Assembly (NCBI GenBank): GCA_946480055.1
Contig: CAMLID010000029.1
Coordinates: forward strand, 1 to 35,947
Source: an uncultured Lysobacter sp.
GTDB lineage: Bacteria > Pseudomonadota > Gammaproteobacteria > Xanthomonadales > Xanthomonadaceae
Reading direction: 5' to 3'
Length of the DNA: 35,947 nucleotides
The position numbers were made by a program, and so were the translations under genes. The notes under the pieces are model-generated. The model was given only the letters and a program-made list of their open reading frames with translations. It searched no databases and was not told the DNA's origin. Below are positions 9,744 to 19,590 of the stretch, in pieces (position 1 is the stretch's first letter; each line of letters opens with the position of its first letter).

Positions 9744-11072
9744 TCACTGGCTCTTGAGCTGGATGGCCGGGGTCACCTGGCAGGCGTGCCAGGCCGGCAA
9801 CAGGCCGGCCAGCACGCTGGCGACGACCGCGATCACGAAGGTGGCGGCGAGCATGGCCGGGTCCAGGTGGGCGAGCTCGGCGTAGCTGGCCGGCTGCTGA
9901 CGCACCGCCCACAGTCCCAACATCGCCAGACCCAGGCCGAGGATGCCGCCGACCAGGCCGACGGTGCCGGCTTCGACCAGGCATTGGGCGAAGATCGCCC
10001 GGCGCGAGGCGCCGAGTGCGCGGCGCACGCCGATCTCGTTGGCGCGGCGCAGGAACTTGGCCAGCAGCAGGCCGACGGTGTTGAGCAGGCACACCAGCAG
10101 GAAGCCGAACGCCAGCCAGGTCTGCAGACGCACGTCGGCGGGCACCACCTTGTTGTGGTCCAGCCAATCCATCACGTTGTACAGGCGCACGTTGGTCGGA
10201 CGCTCGAAGCGGCCGGCGCGGCGCTGTTCGTCGGAGTAGTTGCCCAGGTAGGCCAGGTAGTCCTTGGCCTTGTCGGCCGATTCCAGCTCGACCCAGTACT
10301 GCAGCCAGGCGCAGGGCGCGTTGAGCGAATGCGAGCCTTCCGGGTCGTCGTTGCGGTTCTCGCCCCAGCAATTCATGTCGCCGTTGTTGCCCATGCGCAT
10401 CGACAGCGAGGTGGAAAAGGGAATGAACACCTGTTCGCCGCGGCCGAAGCGCTCGTTGCTGATGTCGTAGAAGCGCGGAGCCGGACGCCAGCTGTCGATC
10501 ACGCCGATCACGCGGAACTCCGACTCGTTGATCCGCATCGCCTTGCCGACGCTGTTGCCGGCGCCGAACAGCTTCTCGCTGAGCTCCTTGCTGATCACCG
10601 CCACGCGCGCGCGGCTTTCGTCGTCCCCGGCCTTCCAGCCGCCGCCGTGCAGGAACGGCACGTCGAACATCGCGAACAGGTCGGCCGAGGTGAAGCGCGC
10701 ATCGGCGATGAACGGGGTCAGACCCTGGCGATCGGGCTCGATGTTGGCGGCGCCGGCGGTCATCACCGCTTGGCGCATGCCGCGCTTGCCGCGCAGCAGC
10801 GCCTCGGAGTCGAAGCGGGTCATCTGGAACGAGGGATCCTCGCCAGGCGTATAGCCGTCCTTGGCACGCGGATCCATCTGCACGTAGAACAGACGGTCGC
10901 TCTTGCTCGGGATCGGGTTGCCCGAAAGCACGTAGAACACCGTCAGCGTGGTCATGCTGGCGCCGATGCCCAGCGCGATGGCGAGCACCATCAGCGCGGT
11001 CAGCATCTTGTTGCGGCGGAAGCTGCGCAGCGCCAGGTCGAAGTAGTAGGCGAACATGGAGTTACCGGTCAT
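9744..11072 (-). CDS. ABC transporter permease, MacB/FtsX type (first of pair)
   Basis: A 442-residue relative of the next gene. The N-terminal helix (about 19-43, after FRRNKMLTALMVL), a periplasmic MacB-PCD-like domain (about 45-310) and three C-terminal helices with the signature EIGVRRALGASRRAI match the family. The periplasmic part contains two cysteines, NCWGEN and APCAWLQ, which could form a disulphide. The ATG at 11072 (M-T-G-N-S-M) has GAGG upstream; a second ATG at 11057 lacks a ribosome site. It starts 10 bp after the ATPase stop and ends 8 bp before the other permease, so these are one transcription unit. Confidence 0.93.
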   Translation of the reverse strand: MTGNSMFAYYFDLALRSFRRNKMLTALMVLAIALGIGASMTTLTVFYVLSGNPIPSKSDRLFYVQMDPRAKDGYTPGEDPSFQMTRFDSEALLRGKRGMRQAVMTAGAANIEPDRQGLTPFIADARFTSADLFAMFDVPFLHGGGWKAGDDESRARVAVISKELSEKLFGAGNSVGKAMRINESEFRVIGVIDSWRPAPRFYDISNERFGRGEQVFIPFSTSLSMRMGNNGDMNCWGENRNDDPEGSHSLNAPCAWLQYWVELESADKAKDYLAYLGNYSDEQRRAGRFERPTNVRLYNVMDWLDHNKVVPADVRLQTWLAFGFLLVCLLNTVGLLLAKFLRRANEIGVRRALGASRRAIFAQCLVEAGTVGLVGGILGLGLAMLGLWAVRQQPASYAELAHLDPAMLAATFVIAVVASVLAGLLPAWHACQVTPAIQLKSQ

Positions 11073-11082
11073 GGCGGCATCC

Positions 11083-11805
<723 letters not shown>

Positions 11806-11840
11806 GGCGGTGTGTCCTGAGTGGAGAGGTGGAAGGAGGG

Positions 11841-12059
11841 TCAGCGGACGCGGAACGAGGTCGGCGCAGCGTTGCGCAGATAGCCGTTGCGACGCCAGCC
11901 GTGGACCGGCGCTTCGACGTTGGCGCTGGGCAGGGCCTGGGCGCGCACGGCGTCGAAGTCGAACAGCTCGCTCAGGCGCAGCGGCATCGCGTCGGCCAGA
12001 TCATCGGAAGTCCAGTGCAGGCCGAACGGGAAGGTGTGGGATTGGTTGGAAGCTTTCAT
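11841..12059 (-). CDS. Small protein of unknown function inside the export operon
   Basis: A 72-residue product (74 if the ATG at 12065 is used). I do not recognise the family. There is no cysteine, no signal peptide and no membrane helix. The N-terminal half is fairly acidic around residues 18-37 (TSDDLADAMPLRLSELFDFD), and the last 20 residues are basic (WRRNGY, ending FRVR). The 12065 ATG overlaps the HlyD stop as ATGA. The AGGAG lies at an ideal 7-base distance from the second ATG at 12059, so I prefer that start. Either way translation is tightly coupled to the membrane fusion gene, and the ATPase gene starts 35 bp downstream. It could be the exported peptide precursor or an accessory subunit. 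No RiPP-modifying enzyme is nearby. Confidence 0.75.
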   Translation of the reverse strand: MKASNQSHTFPFGLHWTSDDLADAMPLRLSELFDFDAVRAQALPSANVEAPVHGWRRNGYLRNAAPTSFRVR

Positions 12060-12061
12060 GG

Positions 12062-13351
12062 TCATTCTCCTGAGAGGCGGACGGTTTCTGCGTTATCGAA
12101 CTGGTCGCTGCCGGACACCACGACTCGATCTCCGGGCTGCACGCCTTCGATGATCTCGACCGCGCTGAGGCTGCTGGCGCCGGCCTGGATCGGGCGTCGC
12201 ACTGCGCGACTGCCGTCGACCACGTAGGCGAACCGGCCACCGGCCTGTTCGAGGAAGGGGCCGCGCTCGACCATCAGCACATTGCGGCGGGTATCGAGCA
12301 CGATGCGTGCGGACAGGCGCTGGTTCTGGCGCAGGCCCGGCGGTTGCTTGGCGGTGAAGCGCAGGCGGCTGGTGACTTCGCCGTTGACGACTTCCGGCGA
12401 CACCGCCGAGACTTGCGCGGCGAAGGGTTCGCCGGCGCCGCTGGTGATCTGCGCCGGCATGCCGATGGCCAGATCGCGGGCGAAGCTTTCCGGCACCTTG
12501 ATCTCGACTTCGAACACGGCCAGATCGACCACGCTCAGCAGCGGTGCGTTGACCGCGACGTTGGCGCGCTGCGCGATCTGGACCTGACCGACCTGGCCGT
12601 CGAACGGCGCACGCAGGGTCAGGGCATCGACCTGGCGCTGCACCTCGACCACGATCGAGCGCTGACGATCGGCGAGCAGACGCTTATTGCGAGTGTCCAG
12701 GCCGGCGCCCTGACCCTGCAGGCCGGCGTCCTGACGCGCATGCGCCAGACCGATGTCGGCCTTCTTGAGTTCGTCCTGGGCGCGCGCGACGTCGACCTGA
12801 GCGACCGCGCCGCCTTCGAAGCCGCGCTGCTGGCGTTCCAGATCGCGGATCGCCGCGGTGCGCTCGATCTCGGCCTGGTCCAGCGCCTTGCGCGCGTTGG
12901 AGCGCGCCAGCTGGGCGTCGAGTTCGGAACGGCCGGCTTCGGCTTCCAGGCCGGCCAGCGTCGCCTGCTCTTGCGCGAGCTTGCTGCGCAGCTCGGGGCT
13001 GTCGATCTCGGCCAGCGCCTGGCCCTGCTTGACCACGTCGCCGGCGACGACCTTCAAAGTGACGGTGCCGGCGGCGATCGCATACAGAGTCGGGCTGTTG
13101 GCCGCGATCACGCGACCGTCGGCGGAGATGTCGCGGACCAGATCGCCGCGCTTGACCTCGGAGATGCGCACCCGCGAGGCGTCGAAGGAGCGGCCGCCCG
13201 CGCTCCAGCCCGACAGCATCCAGGCGGCCAGAGCGATGGTGCCGACGCCGGCGGCGCCGGCCAGCAGCCACGGACGGCGGCGCTTGCCCGCAGCACTGTT
13301 GGAGGAAACAGCGACGGGGCGGTCCTGGGCGGCGGTATCGCGGATGCTCAT
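12062..13351 (-). CDS. Periplasmic adaptor / membrane fusion protein, HlyD/MacA type
   Basis: A 429-residue protein with an N-terminal membrane anchor (about 27-45) and a periplasmic body. It links an inner-membrane pump to an outer-membrane channel; no TolC homologue is encoded in the window. The lipoyl-like half (GTVTLKVVAGDVVKQGQ) is followed by a long helical hairpin (about 120-235, rich in Gln, Ala and Glu), the second lipoyl half (LRAPFDGQVGQVQI) and beta-barrel domains. An in-frame TTG at 13399 gives a longer frame, but it lies upstream of the transcription start expected from the sigma-54 promoter at 13401-13414, so the ATG at 13351 is used. That start has no clear ribosome site. It is the first gene of the operon. 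Confidence 0.93.
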   Translation of the reverse strand: MSIRDTAAQDRPVAVSSNSAAGKRRRPWLLAGAAGVGTIALAAWMLSGWSAGGRSFDASRVRISEVKRGDLVRDISADGRVIAANSPTLYAIAAGTVTLKVVAGDVVKQGQALAEIDSPELRSKLAQEQATLAGLEAEAGRSELDAQLARSNARKALDQAEIERTAAIRDLERQQRGFEGGAVAQVDVARAQDELKKADIGLAHARQDAGLQGQGAGLDTRNKRLLADRQRSIVVEVQRQVDALTLRAPFDGQVGQVQIAQRANVAVNAPLLSVVDLAVFEVEIKVPESFARDLAIGMPAQITSGAGEPFAAQVSAVSPEVVNGEVTSRLRFTAKQPPGLRQNQRLSARIVLDTRRNVLMVERGPFLEQAGGRFAYVVDGSRAVRRPIQAGASSLSAVEIIEGVQPGDRVVVSGSDQFDNAETVRLSGE

Positions 13352-13400
13352 GCGGCGGTCGGCTCTGCGGGTGGGCGGAAGGTCTTTGCTCTTAACCAAT

Positions 13401-13414
13401 GCACAACCCGTGCC
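13401..13414 (-). promoter_or_regulatory. Sigma-54 (-24/-12) promoter of the export operon
   Basis: On the minus strand the sequence reads TTGGCACG-GGTT-GTGCA, against the consensus TGGCACG-N4-TTGCA. The invariant GG (13414-13413) and GC (13402-13401) are separated by exactly 10 bases, with a single mismatch in the -12 block. Transcription would start near 13390, about 38 bases before the adaptor ATG. The window encodes a matching NtrC-family activator. Confidence 0.85.
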
Positions 13415-13450
13415 AATCGCAAGCTATTGATTTTAATGGTGTGCGCGCAG

Positions 13451-13493
13451 TGTCCGAGTGTCCGTTCGGACGGACACGGCGTCCGCCGGACAT
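13451..13493. promoter_or_regulatory. Palindromic upstream activator sites for the NtrC-family regulator
   Basis: The clearest site is GTGTCCG-N6-CGGACAC (arms 13458-13464 and 13471-13477). It is flanked by a half-site TGTCCG at 13451-13456 and a second dyad GTCCG-C-CGGAC (13481-13491). A further CGGACAC half-site is at 13522-13528, just before glmS. The block lies 37-80 bp upstream of the -24 element, a common enhancer position for sigma-54 activators. It also overlaps the presumed glmS promoter area, so it could affect glmS. Confidence 0.7.
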
Positions 13494-13547
13494 GCCGTAC
13501 GTGCCACGCCGCTAAACTAGGCGGACACCAGCAGGAGCACTCGCAAC

Positions 13548-15380
13548 ATGTGTGGAATCGTCGGCGCGATCGCGGATCGCGATGTGGTACCGGTCTTGAT
13601 CGAAGGCCTCAAGCGGCTGGAATACCGCGGTTACGATTCCGCCGGCATCGCGGTGGTCGACGGCGCCGATGTGCGCCGCGTGCGCCGCACCGGACGCGTC
13701 GCCGAAATGGAAGGCGCGGCCCAGTCCGAGGGCTTCCACGCCACGCTCGGCATCGGCCATACCCGTTGGGCCACACACGGCGGCGTCACCGAAGCCAATG
13801 CGCATCCGCACATCAGCTTCGGCGAACTGGCTGTGGTGCATAACGGCATCATCGAGAACCACGAAGAGCAGCGCGAGTGTCTGCGCGCGGCCGGTTACGT
13901 CTTCGAGTCGCAAACCGACACCGAAGTCATCGCCCACCTGATTCATCACTATCAGTCGCAAGGCGCGGACCTGTTGGCCGCGGTGCAGAGCGCGGTGCGC
14001 GAACTGATCGGCGCCTACGCGATCGCCGTGGTCAGCAAGCGGGACCCCGACCGCCTGGTCGCCGCACGCATGGGCTGCCCGCTGCTGGTCGGTCTGGGCG
14101 AGGGCGAGAACTTCGTCGCCAGCGACGTCTCGGCGATCATCCAGGCCACCCGCAAGGTGATCTTCCTCGAAGAGGGCGACACCGCCGACGTGCGCCGCGA
14201 CGGCGTGAGCGTGTACGACGAGCACGGCCACGAGGTCTCGCGCGAAACCCATCTGTCCGACGTGTCGCTGGCCTCGCTGGAGTTGGGCCCGTACCGCCAC
14301 TTCATGCAGAAGGAGATCCACGAGCAGCCGCGTGCGATCGCCGACACCATCGAAGCGGTGATGAACGACGGCGTGTTCTCGCCGGCGCTGTTCGGACGCG
14401 ACGCCGAAGCCGTGCTGCGCGATATCGAAGGCGTGCAGATACTGGCCTGCGGCACCAGCTACTACGCCGGCCTGACCGCGCGTTACTGGATCGAGGCCAT
14501 TGCCGGCCTGCCTTGCCAGGTCGAGGTCGCCAGCGAATACCGTTACCGCAAGGCGGTCGCCAACCCGAAGCAGCTGATCGTGACGATCTCGCAGTCGGGC
14601 GAAACCCTGGACACGATGGAGGCCTTGAAGTACGCCAAGTCGCTGGGCCATGAGCGCACCCTGTCGATCTGCAACGTGCCCGAGAGCGCGATCCCGCGCG
14701 CCAGCAAGCTGGTGTACTACACCCGGGCCGGTGCCGAGATCGGCGTCGCTTCGACCAAGGCCTTCACCACCCAATTGGTGGCGCTGTTCACCCTGACCGC
14801 GACCCTGGCCAAGCTGCACGGCCGTCTGGACGCCGCGCAGGAAGCCGAGTTCATCGACGCGCTGCGCTACCTGCCCGGCAGCGTGCAGCACGCCCTGAAT
14901 CTGGAGCCGCAGATCACCGCCTGGGCCGATCGCTTCGCGCCCAAGCAGCACGCGCTGTTCCTGGGTCGCGGCGTGCACTACCCGATCGCGCTGGAAGGCG
15001 CGCTCAAGCTCAAGGAAATCTCCTACATCCACGCCGAGGCCTACCCGGCCGGCGAACTCAAGCACGGCCCGCTGGCCCTGGTCGACGCGGCCATGCCGGT
15101 GGTGGTGATCGCGCCCAAGGACGGTTTGCTGGAGAAGGTGAAGTCGAACATGCAGGAAGTGCGCGCACGCGGCGGCGAGCTGTTCGTGTTCACCGACGAG
15201 GACAGCCAATTCGGTCCCTCAGAGGGCGTGCACGTGATCCGCGCCCCGCGTAACGTCGGCGTGCTGTCGCCGGTGGTGCACGCGATCCCGGTGCAGTTGC
15301 TGGCCTACCACGCCGCACTCGCGCGCGGCACCGATGTCGACAAGCCGCGCAATCTGGCTAAGTCGGTGACGGTGGAGTGA
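13548..15380 (+). CDS. glmS: Glutamine--fructose-6-phosphate aminotransferase (isomerizing)
   Basis: A cytoplasmic enzyme of 610 residues (E. coli 609) that makes glucosamine-6-phosphate from fructose-6-phosphate and glutamine, the first step to UDP-GlcNAc. The start is MCGIVGAI, so Cys2 becomes the N-terminal nucleophile of the glutaminase domain (about 1-220) after Met removal. GHTRWATHG and the HNGIIENH loop follow. The two SIS sugar-isomerase domains (about 285-425 and 455-600) carry [17 protein letters not shown] and [14 protein letters not shown]. The end [11 protein letters not shown] is canonical. AGGAG precedes the ATG. It is divergent from the export operon, with a shared 196-bp control region that holds the sigma-54 sites. 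Confidence 0.98.
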   Translation: MCGIVGAIADRDVVPVLIEGLKRLEYRGYDSAGIAVVDGADVRRVRRTGRVAEMEGAAQSEGFHATLGIGHTRWATHGGVTEANAHPHISFGELAVVHNGIIENHEEQRECLRAAGYVFESQTDTEVIAHLIHHYQSQGADLLAAVQSAVRELIGAYAIAVVSKRDPDRLVAARMGCPLLVGLGEGENFVASDVSAIIQATRKVIFLEEGDTADVRRDGVSVYDEHGHEVSRETHLSDVSLASLELGPYRHFMQKEIHEQPRAIADTIEAVMNDGVFSPALFGRDAEAVLRDIEGVQILACGTSYYAGLTARYWIEAIAGLPCQVEVASEYRYRKAVANPKQLIVTISQSGETLDTMEALKYAKSLGHERTLSICNVPESAIPRASKLVYYTRAGAEIGVASTKAFTTQLVALFTLTATLAKLHGRLDAAQEAEFIDALRYLPGSVQHALNLEPQITAWADRFAPKQHALFLGRGVHYPIALEGALKLKEISYIHAEAYPAGELKHGPLALVDAAMPVVVIAPKDGLLEKVKSNMQEVRARGGELFVFTDEDSQFGPSEGVHVIRAPRNVGVLSPVVHAIPVQLLAYHAALARGTDVDKPRNLAKSVTVE

Positions 15381-15539
15381 TGCGGACCCGCCGCGAGGCG
15401 GAGTGAAACAGCGGTTGAGGTCGGTTCCGGTCAAGCATCCACGCCATGGATGGGCGGAGGCCGTTCGTTGTCCCTGCCAAGGCGGACGACGAGCCGCCGC
15501 CCAGGCTAGTCCCCCAAGCAGTTCATGCGGATGCAGCCG

Positions 15540-17123
15540 CTAGGCCTTGGCCGAAATCGCGCTCAGCTCTTCCAGATCCAGGTCCCGTTCCAGCTCGCGC
15601 AGCGTCGCGTCGTCGATATCGCCGGCGCGGTGCAGGCGGATGAGTTCGCGGCGACCGCTGGCGACCGCTTCCAGAACGACATCGAAATGGGCATGGATCA
15701 TCGGGGTGTAGTGTTCCGTGCGATCGGCGTAGTCGACGATCGCCACCGACTTACGTTCGTACTGCGCCAACAGCTTAGGATGGATGAGTTCGCCGGCGCT
15801 GTCGTAGGCCAGGGCGCGAACGGTCGCGAACTGCGCCTGCGCCATGGCGGCTTCGGCCTGGCTCATGGTCATGCGCGGCTTTTCCGCTTCCGGCTCGGTC
15901 AGCCTTGCCCATGCGATCACGCGCCCCAGGGTCATGCCCTGCAGCAGTACGGTTCCGAGGATGACGGCGAACGAGGTCACCAGGATGAAGTCCCGGCCGG
16001 GGAAGCCTTCCGGCACGCTCAGCGCCAGGGCCAGGGTGACCACGCCGCGAACGCCCGCCCAGCTCAGCACCGTCGAGCCGCGGGCGCCGATGGGCTGGTA
16101 GCGCTTGAGTCCCAGCGCATTGCAAAGCTTGATAGTCAGATCGGAACCGAACACCCAGACGAAACGCGCGACGGTGAGCGCGGCGAGGATCGCCAGGATG
16201 TGCCATCCCATCGTCGCGGCCACGACGCCGAAGCCGCCGCCGCGTTCGACCACGCCGCGCAGCGACAGTCCGATCAGGATGAAGACCGAGGCTTCCATCA
16301 GAAACACCAAGACGGTCCAGAACGACGTGCCGCGCATGCGGGTCGAGGCCGAGAGAATGATGCTCGAGTTCCAACTCGCGATCAGGCCCGTGGTCACTGT
16401 GGCGATGACGCCGGACACGTGCAGCATTTCACCGAGCAGGTAGGAGCTCCATGCCAGTAGCGTGGTGGCCGCGATGATCAGGTATTCGTCGCCGAGGCGG
16501 CGTACCAGCTTGACCCACAGCATGCCGACCACGGCGCCGACCGCCACGCCTCCCAGCGCCAACAGGAAGAAACTTCCGACCGCTTCGCTCGCGCTGAAGG
16601 CGCCGGTGACGCCCGCGGCGATCGCGAAGCGGAACAGCACCAGGCCGCTCGCGTCGTTGAGCAGACTTTCGCCCTCCAGCAGGATCTGCAGGCGCCGGGG
16701 CAGCTTCACCCGTTGCAGCACCGAGCGCGCGGAAACGGCATCGGGCGGCGAGACGATCGCTCCGAGCGCCGCGCAGGCGGCCCACGGCAGCGACGGAATC
16801 AGCCAATGGGTCGTCACGGCCACGACGACGCAGGTGAACAGCACCGCGCCCACCGCCATCGAGCCTATGCCGATCAGATGGCGGCGCAGCCGGTTCAGGG
16901 CGATGGACCAGGCACCGTCCAGTAGCAGCGGCGGCAGGAAGATGACCAGCACCAGCTCGGGATCGACGCTGATGGCGGGCAGGCCGGGCAGGAAGGCGAG
17001 CGCCGCGCCGCCGGCGAGCAATCCCACGGAGGGCGGCAGCCCCAGCTTATCGGCCACGTAGTGCAGCGCGATGATCGCCAGAAACATCACGATCACCAGC
17101 TCGAACAAATGGGTTGAATCCAT
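15540..17123 (-). CDS. Na+/H+ antiporter, CPA1 (NhaP/YjcE) family
   Basis: A 527-residue inner-membrane antiporter that exchanges sodium (or another monovalent cation) for protons. About 12 helices span residues 5-410, and a cytoplasmic tail of about 120 residues ends the protein. Family motifs are FLPPLLLDGAW, GAIVSPPDAVSA and the core EGESLLNDASGLVLFR, which contains the ion-binding Asn-Asp pair. GVRGVVTLALALSVPEGFPGR is the conserved late helix of the bacterial CPA1 form. The ATG at 17123 has AAGGAG six bases upstream; the longer frame to 17192 has none. It converges on glmS across a 159-bp spacer with only a weak 5-bp hairpin (15388-15401). Confidence 0.95.
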   Translation of the reverse strand: MDSTHLFELVIVMFLAIIALHYVADKLGLPPSVGLLAGGAALAFLPGLPAISVDPELVLVIFLPPLLLDGAWSIALNRLRRHLIGIGSMAVGAVLFTCVVVAVTTHWLIPSLPWAACAALGAIVSPPDAVSARSVLQRVKLPRRLQILLEGESLLNDASGLVLFRFAIAAGVTGAFSASEAVGSFFLLALGGVAVGAVVGMLWVKLVRRLGDEYLIIAATTLLAWSSYLLGEMLHVSGVIATVTTGLIASWNSSIILSASTRMRGTSFWTVLVFLMEASVFILIGLSLRGVVERGGGFGVVAATMGWHILAILAALTVARFVWVFGSDLTIKLCNALGLKRYQPIGARGSTVLSWAGVRGVVTLALALSVPEGFPGRDFILVTSFAVILGTVLLQGMTLGRVIAWARLTEPEAEKPRMTMSQAEAAMAQAQFATVRALAYDSAGELIHPKLLAQYERKSVAIVDYADRTEHYTPMIHAHFDVVLEAVASGRRELIRLHRAGDIDDATLRELERDLDLEELSAISAKA

Positions 17124-17442
17124 GCGGCTCTCCTTCGGCCAGGGGCCCGCTGCGCTTGGCCCTATTTCCCAGCAGGATCGGCCGAAACGCAATCGCTGCG
17201 GGCTTCGGCCCCGCGAGCTGATATCCGTCCGGTCGATAAGGCCGCTGCCCAGGCGGCCAAATCCCGCGACCGCCGAAGCGGCGGCGGCTCATTGTCGCTC
17301 TCCGCGGCGAATGTGGAGCACGAAGCCGGCCACGGGCGGGTGATGAGGGCGCACGCGGCCGGTCTGTCTGCATCGCCGCGGTACCAACCAAACCACGCGG
17401 CCGCGCATCCGATCCCTGAACCCTTGCGATGGCGACCTCCCG
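17124..17442. other. Divergent intergenic region, antiporter / serine hydrolase
   Basis: This 319-bp region between divergent genes should hold both promoters. I see a short GC hairpin around 17270-17283 but no convincing -35/-10 pair, operator or RNA gene. Confidence 0.4.
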
Positions 17443-18933
17443 ATGAAGCATTACCGCTTGCTGTCCTGCGCCGCGCTCGCGCTGTGGAGCCTGTGCACGC
17501 AGGCGCAAACGCCGTCGGCACCGGCTGAGGATGCGGCCGCGTCTGCGCTGCAGGCGCGGATCGCCAGGGTCGAGCAAGGCCTGTCGACCCGGATCGTGGT
17601 CAAGGGTGCGCCGGGTCGGAAGCTGGGCCTGAGCGAACGCATGGCCTTCCATCATGTGCCCGCGGTCAGCATCGCCCTGATCAACGAAGGACGGGTGGAG
17701 TGGGCGCGTGCCTACGGTGTGGCCGATACCGTCAGCCAGCGCCCGGTGGATACCGATACCCTGTTCCAGGCCGCTTCGATCAGCAAGTCGGTCAGCGCCA
17801 TCGGTGCGCTGCGTCTGGTCGAGCGAGGCCGGCTCGCGCTGGACGGCGATGCGAATCGCCAGCTCGCGTCCTGGCAGATTCCGCAGAGCCCCTACACCCG
17901 GGAGCGGGCGGTGAGCCTGCGCATGCTGCTCAACCACAGCGCCGGCACGAACGTGCACGGCTACGACGGTTACGCGCCGGGGCAGATGCTGCCGAGCTTG
18001 CTGCAGGTACTCGATGGCGCGGCGCCAGCCAACTCGGAGCCGGTCCGGGTCGAGCTCGCCCCCGCCAGTGCATGGCGCTACTCGGGCGGCGGTTACAGCA
18101 TCGTCCAGTTGATGATCAGCGAGGCCAGCGGACAGCCCTTCGATCGGTACATGAAGGAGGCGGTGCTGGATCCGCTGGGGATGAGCCGCAGCACGTTCGC
18201 AGCGCCCTTGCCGGACACCTGGCGCGACCGCGCGGCCAAGGCCCACGACGGCAGCGGCAAGGCCGTCGCGGGCGGATGGCATGTCTATCCGGAGTCCGCG
18301 GCGGCCGGCCTGTGGACCACGCCCAGCGATCTGGCGCGCGTGGTGATCGAGGTGCAGCAGGCCGAGGCGGGCCAGTCCGGGCGGTTGCTGTCGCGAGGCA
18401 TGGCCTCGACCATGCTCACGCGCGGGCTGGGCGAGTACGGCCTGGGGTTCTTCGTCGAAAACCTGGGCGACCGCAGCAGCTTCAGTCACAGCGGCGGGGC
18501 TGCCGGCTTCCGCGCGCAACTGTATGGCTACACCCGCTCCGGCCAGGGCGTGGTGGTGATGACCAACAGCGGCAACGGCGCCGCGCTGATCGACGAGATT
18601 CTGTGTAGCATCGCCGCCGAGTACGGCTGGCCGGAGTTCCAGGTGATCGAGAAGGCCGCGACTGCCGGGGATGCGGCAGCGAATCGTAAGTTGGCCGGAG
18701 ACTACCGACTGATGGACAAGCCGGCGCACGTCATCGCCGATGGCGAGCATCTGTATTTTCAGAGCGGGTTGTTCGGGGACAAGCGGATGGAACTGTTTCC
18801 CGAGTCCGAGACTACGTTCTTCATGACCGAGCAGGACATGTCGGTCCGCTTTGAGCTGAGCGATAAGGGTACGGCGTCGGGGTTCTCGCTGATTCGCGGG
18901 GCGAGTACCTATTCGGGGGCGAAGCAGAAGTAG
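17443..18933 (+). CDS. Secreted serine hydrolase, beta-lactamase/penicillin-binding (class C-like) family
   Basis: A 496-residue protein with a Sec signal peptide (1-22, cut after AQA). The domain (about 60-400) has the three active-site motifs of the AmpC/EstB fold: SISK with nucleophile Ser112 and Lys115, Tyr213-Ser-Gly in place of Y-x-N, and His349-Ser-Gly. A C-terminal beta-rich extension (about 410-496) resembles the lipocalin-like tail of many such peptidases. Members include D-aminopeptidases, esterases and beta-lactamases, and the sequence does not choose among them. The changed YxN motif and lack of an ampR neighbour argue against a classical AmpC. No clear ribosome site precedes the ATG, but the signal peptide supports this start. 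Confidence 0.88.
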   Translation: MKHYRLLSCAALALWSLCTQAQTPSAPAEDAAASALQARIARVEQGLSTRIVVKGAPGRKLGLSERMAFHHVPAVSIALINEGRVEWARAYGVADTVSQRPVDTDTLFQAASISKSVSAIGALRLVERGRLALDGDANRQLASWQIPQSPYTRERAVSLRMLLNHSAGTNVHGYDGYAPGQMLPSLLQVLDGAAPANSEPVRVELAPASAWRYSGGGYSIVQLMISEASGQPFDRYMKEAVLDPLGMSRSTFAAPLPDTWRDRAAKAHDGSGKAVAGGWHVYPESAAAGLWTTPSDLARVVIEVQQAEAGQSGRLLSRGMASTMLTRGLGEYGLGFFVENLGDRSSFSHSGGAAGFRAQLYGYTRSGQGVVVMTNSGNGAALIDEILCSIAAEYGWPEFQVIEKAATAGDAAANRKLAGDYRLMDKPAHVIADGEHLYFQSGLFGDKRMELFPESETTFFMTEQDMSVRFELSDKGTASGFSLIRGASTYSGAKQK

Positions 18934-18942
18934 TGCCAGTGC

Positions 18943-19329
18943 AGGCTTAGCGAAGTTGAAGCCGCCGACCATCGCGACTTGGCTGTCAGCGATACAGATT
19001 TTCTGTGCGTGCGATGACCAAGTCGTCGTGCCAATGTCGTGCTGCAGGTCGGGGCCGCGCGACCGGATCTCGCGCCGCCCGCGCGGCACGAAGGTTTCCA
19101 CAGCATCTGCGATCAGCGACACCCCGCCTTTTGCCAGGGGGTGCCGCTGGTCGCGTCATGAACTCGCAGTCGATTATGGTCTGAGCCGTCCGTAGCGACA
19201 GCATTGTGCTGGGCGCGACGGTCGGCGGCGACATCAGTGATCGGCCGACGGGAATCCGCTGATAACCAATGCCGACAGTGCGATCAAGGCCAATGCCTGC
19301 CGACGGCACGACTTCGAAATTGTGTTCAT
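18943..19329 (-). pseudogene. Decayed phospholipase D-like gene
   Basis: Fragments in three frames of the minus strand add up to a secreted PLD-family protein. From 19329 a good signal peptide reads MNTISKSC-RRQALALIALSALVI and stops at 19234. A neighbouring frame then gives LRTAQTIIDCEFM, similar to the conserved start of PLD domains. A third frame from 19122 gives SLIADAVETFVPRG and then HAQKICIADSQVAMVGGFNF, which resembles the HxK-x4-D motif region with one residue extra. After that the frame runs without homology into the antisense of the hydrolase gene. At least two frameshifts and the missing second half make it non-functional. The identification rests on short motifs only. Confidence 0.4.
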
Positions 19330-19590
19330 GCGCCGGACAGATATGGGTGCGCGCGAGGTGCTTGTCGGCGTCGAGAACAATGGAGTATTTGTGTCGCCGA
19401 CTGCGCGGTGACGGAGCAAAACGTAAGTGCATGCAAGCTTTGGTAGTGTGCCAGATCCAGCGAGTGCTTGATCGCAACACTTACACCCCCTCTCGATAAA
19501 CTGCGAACTCAAGATCAAGAAGCGGCCGGCGACGCCGGTTTCGAGTTCGGGCACCACAGTTCGCGCCGTTCGGCGCGGCGAGAGCATCGC
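19330..19590. other. Region upstream of the RHS genes
   Basis: This stretch between the PLD remnant and the chosen start of the first RHS gene has lower GC than its surroundings. It should contain the promoter of the RHS genes. The RHS frame is open back to a TTG at 19468, but the residues before 19591 look non-coding. I see no repeats or RNA genes. Confidence 0.4.

Noticed and set aside
13352..13399. TTG start of the adaptor gene at 13399
   Set aside because: It lies between the sigma-54 -12 element and the expected transcription start, so the codon would not be in the mRNA.
13512..15209. 565-residue minus-strand frame opposite glmS
   Set aside because: A shadow of glmS, whose own frame is complete and conserved from MCGIVG to the final residues.
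17443..18933. A chromosomal AmpC beta-lactamase
   Set aside because: The Y-x-N motif is Y-S-G, there is an extra C-terminal domain, and no ampR regulator is adjacent; only the broader serine hydrolase family is supported.
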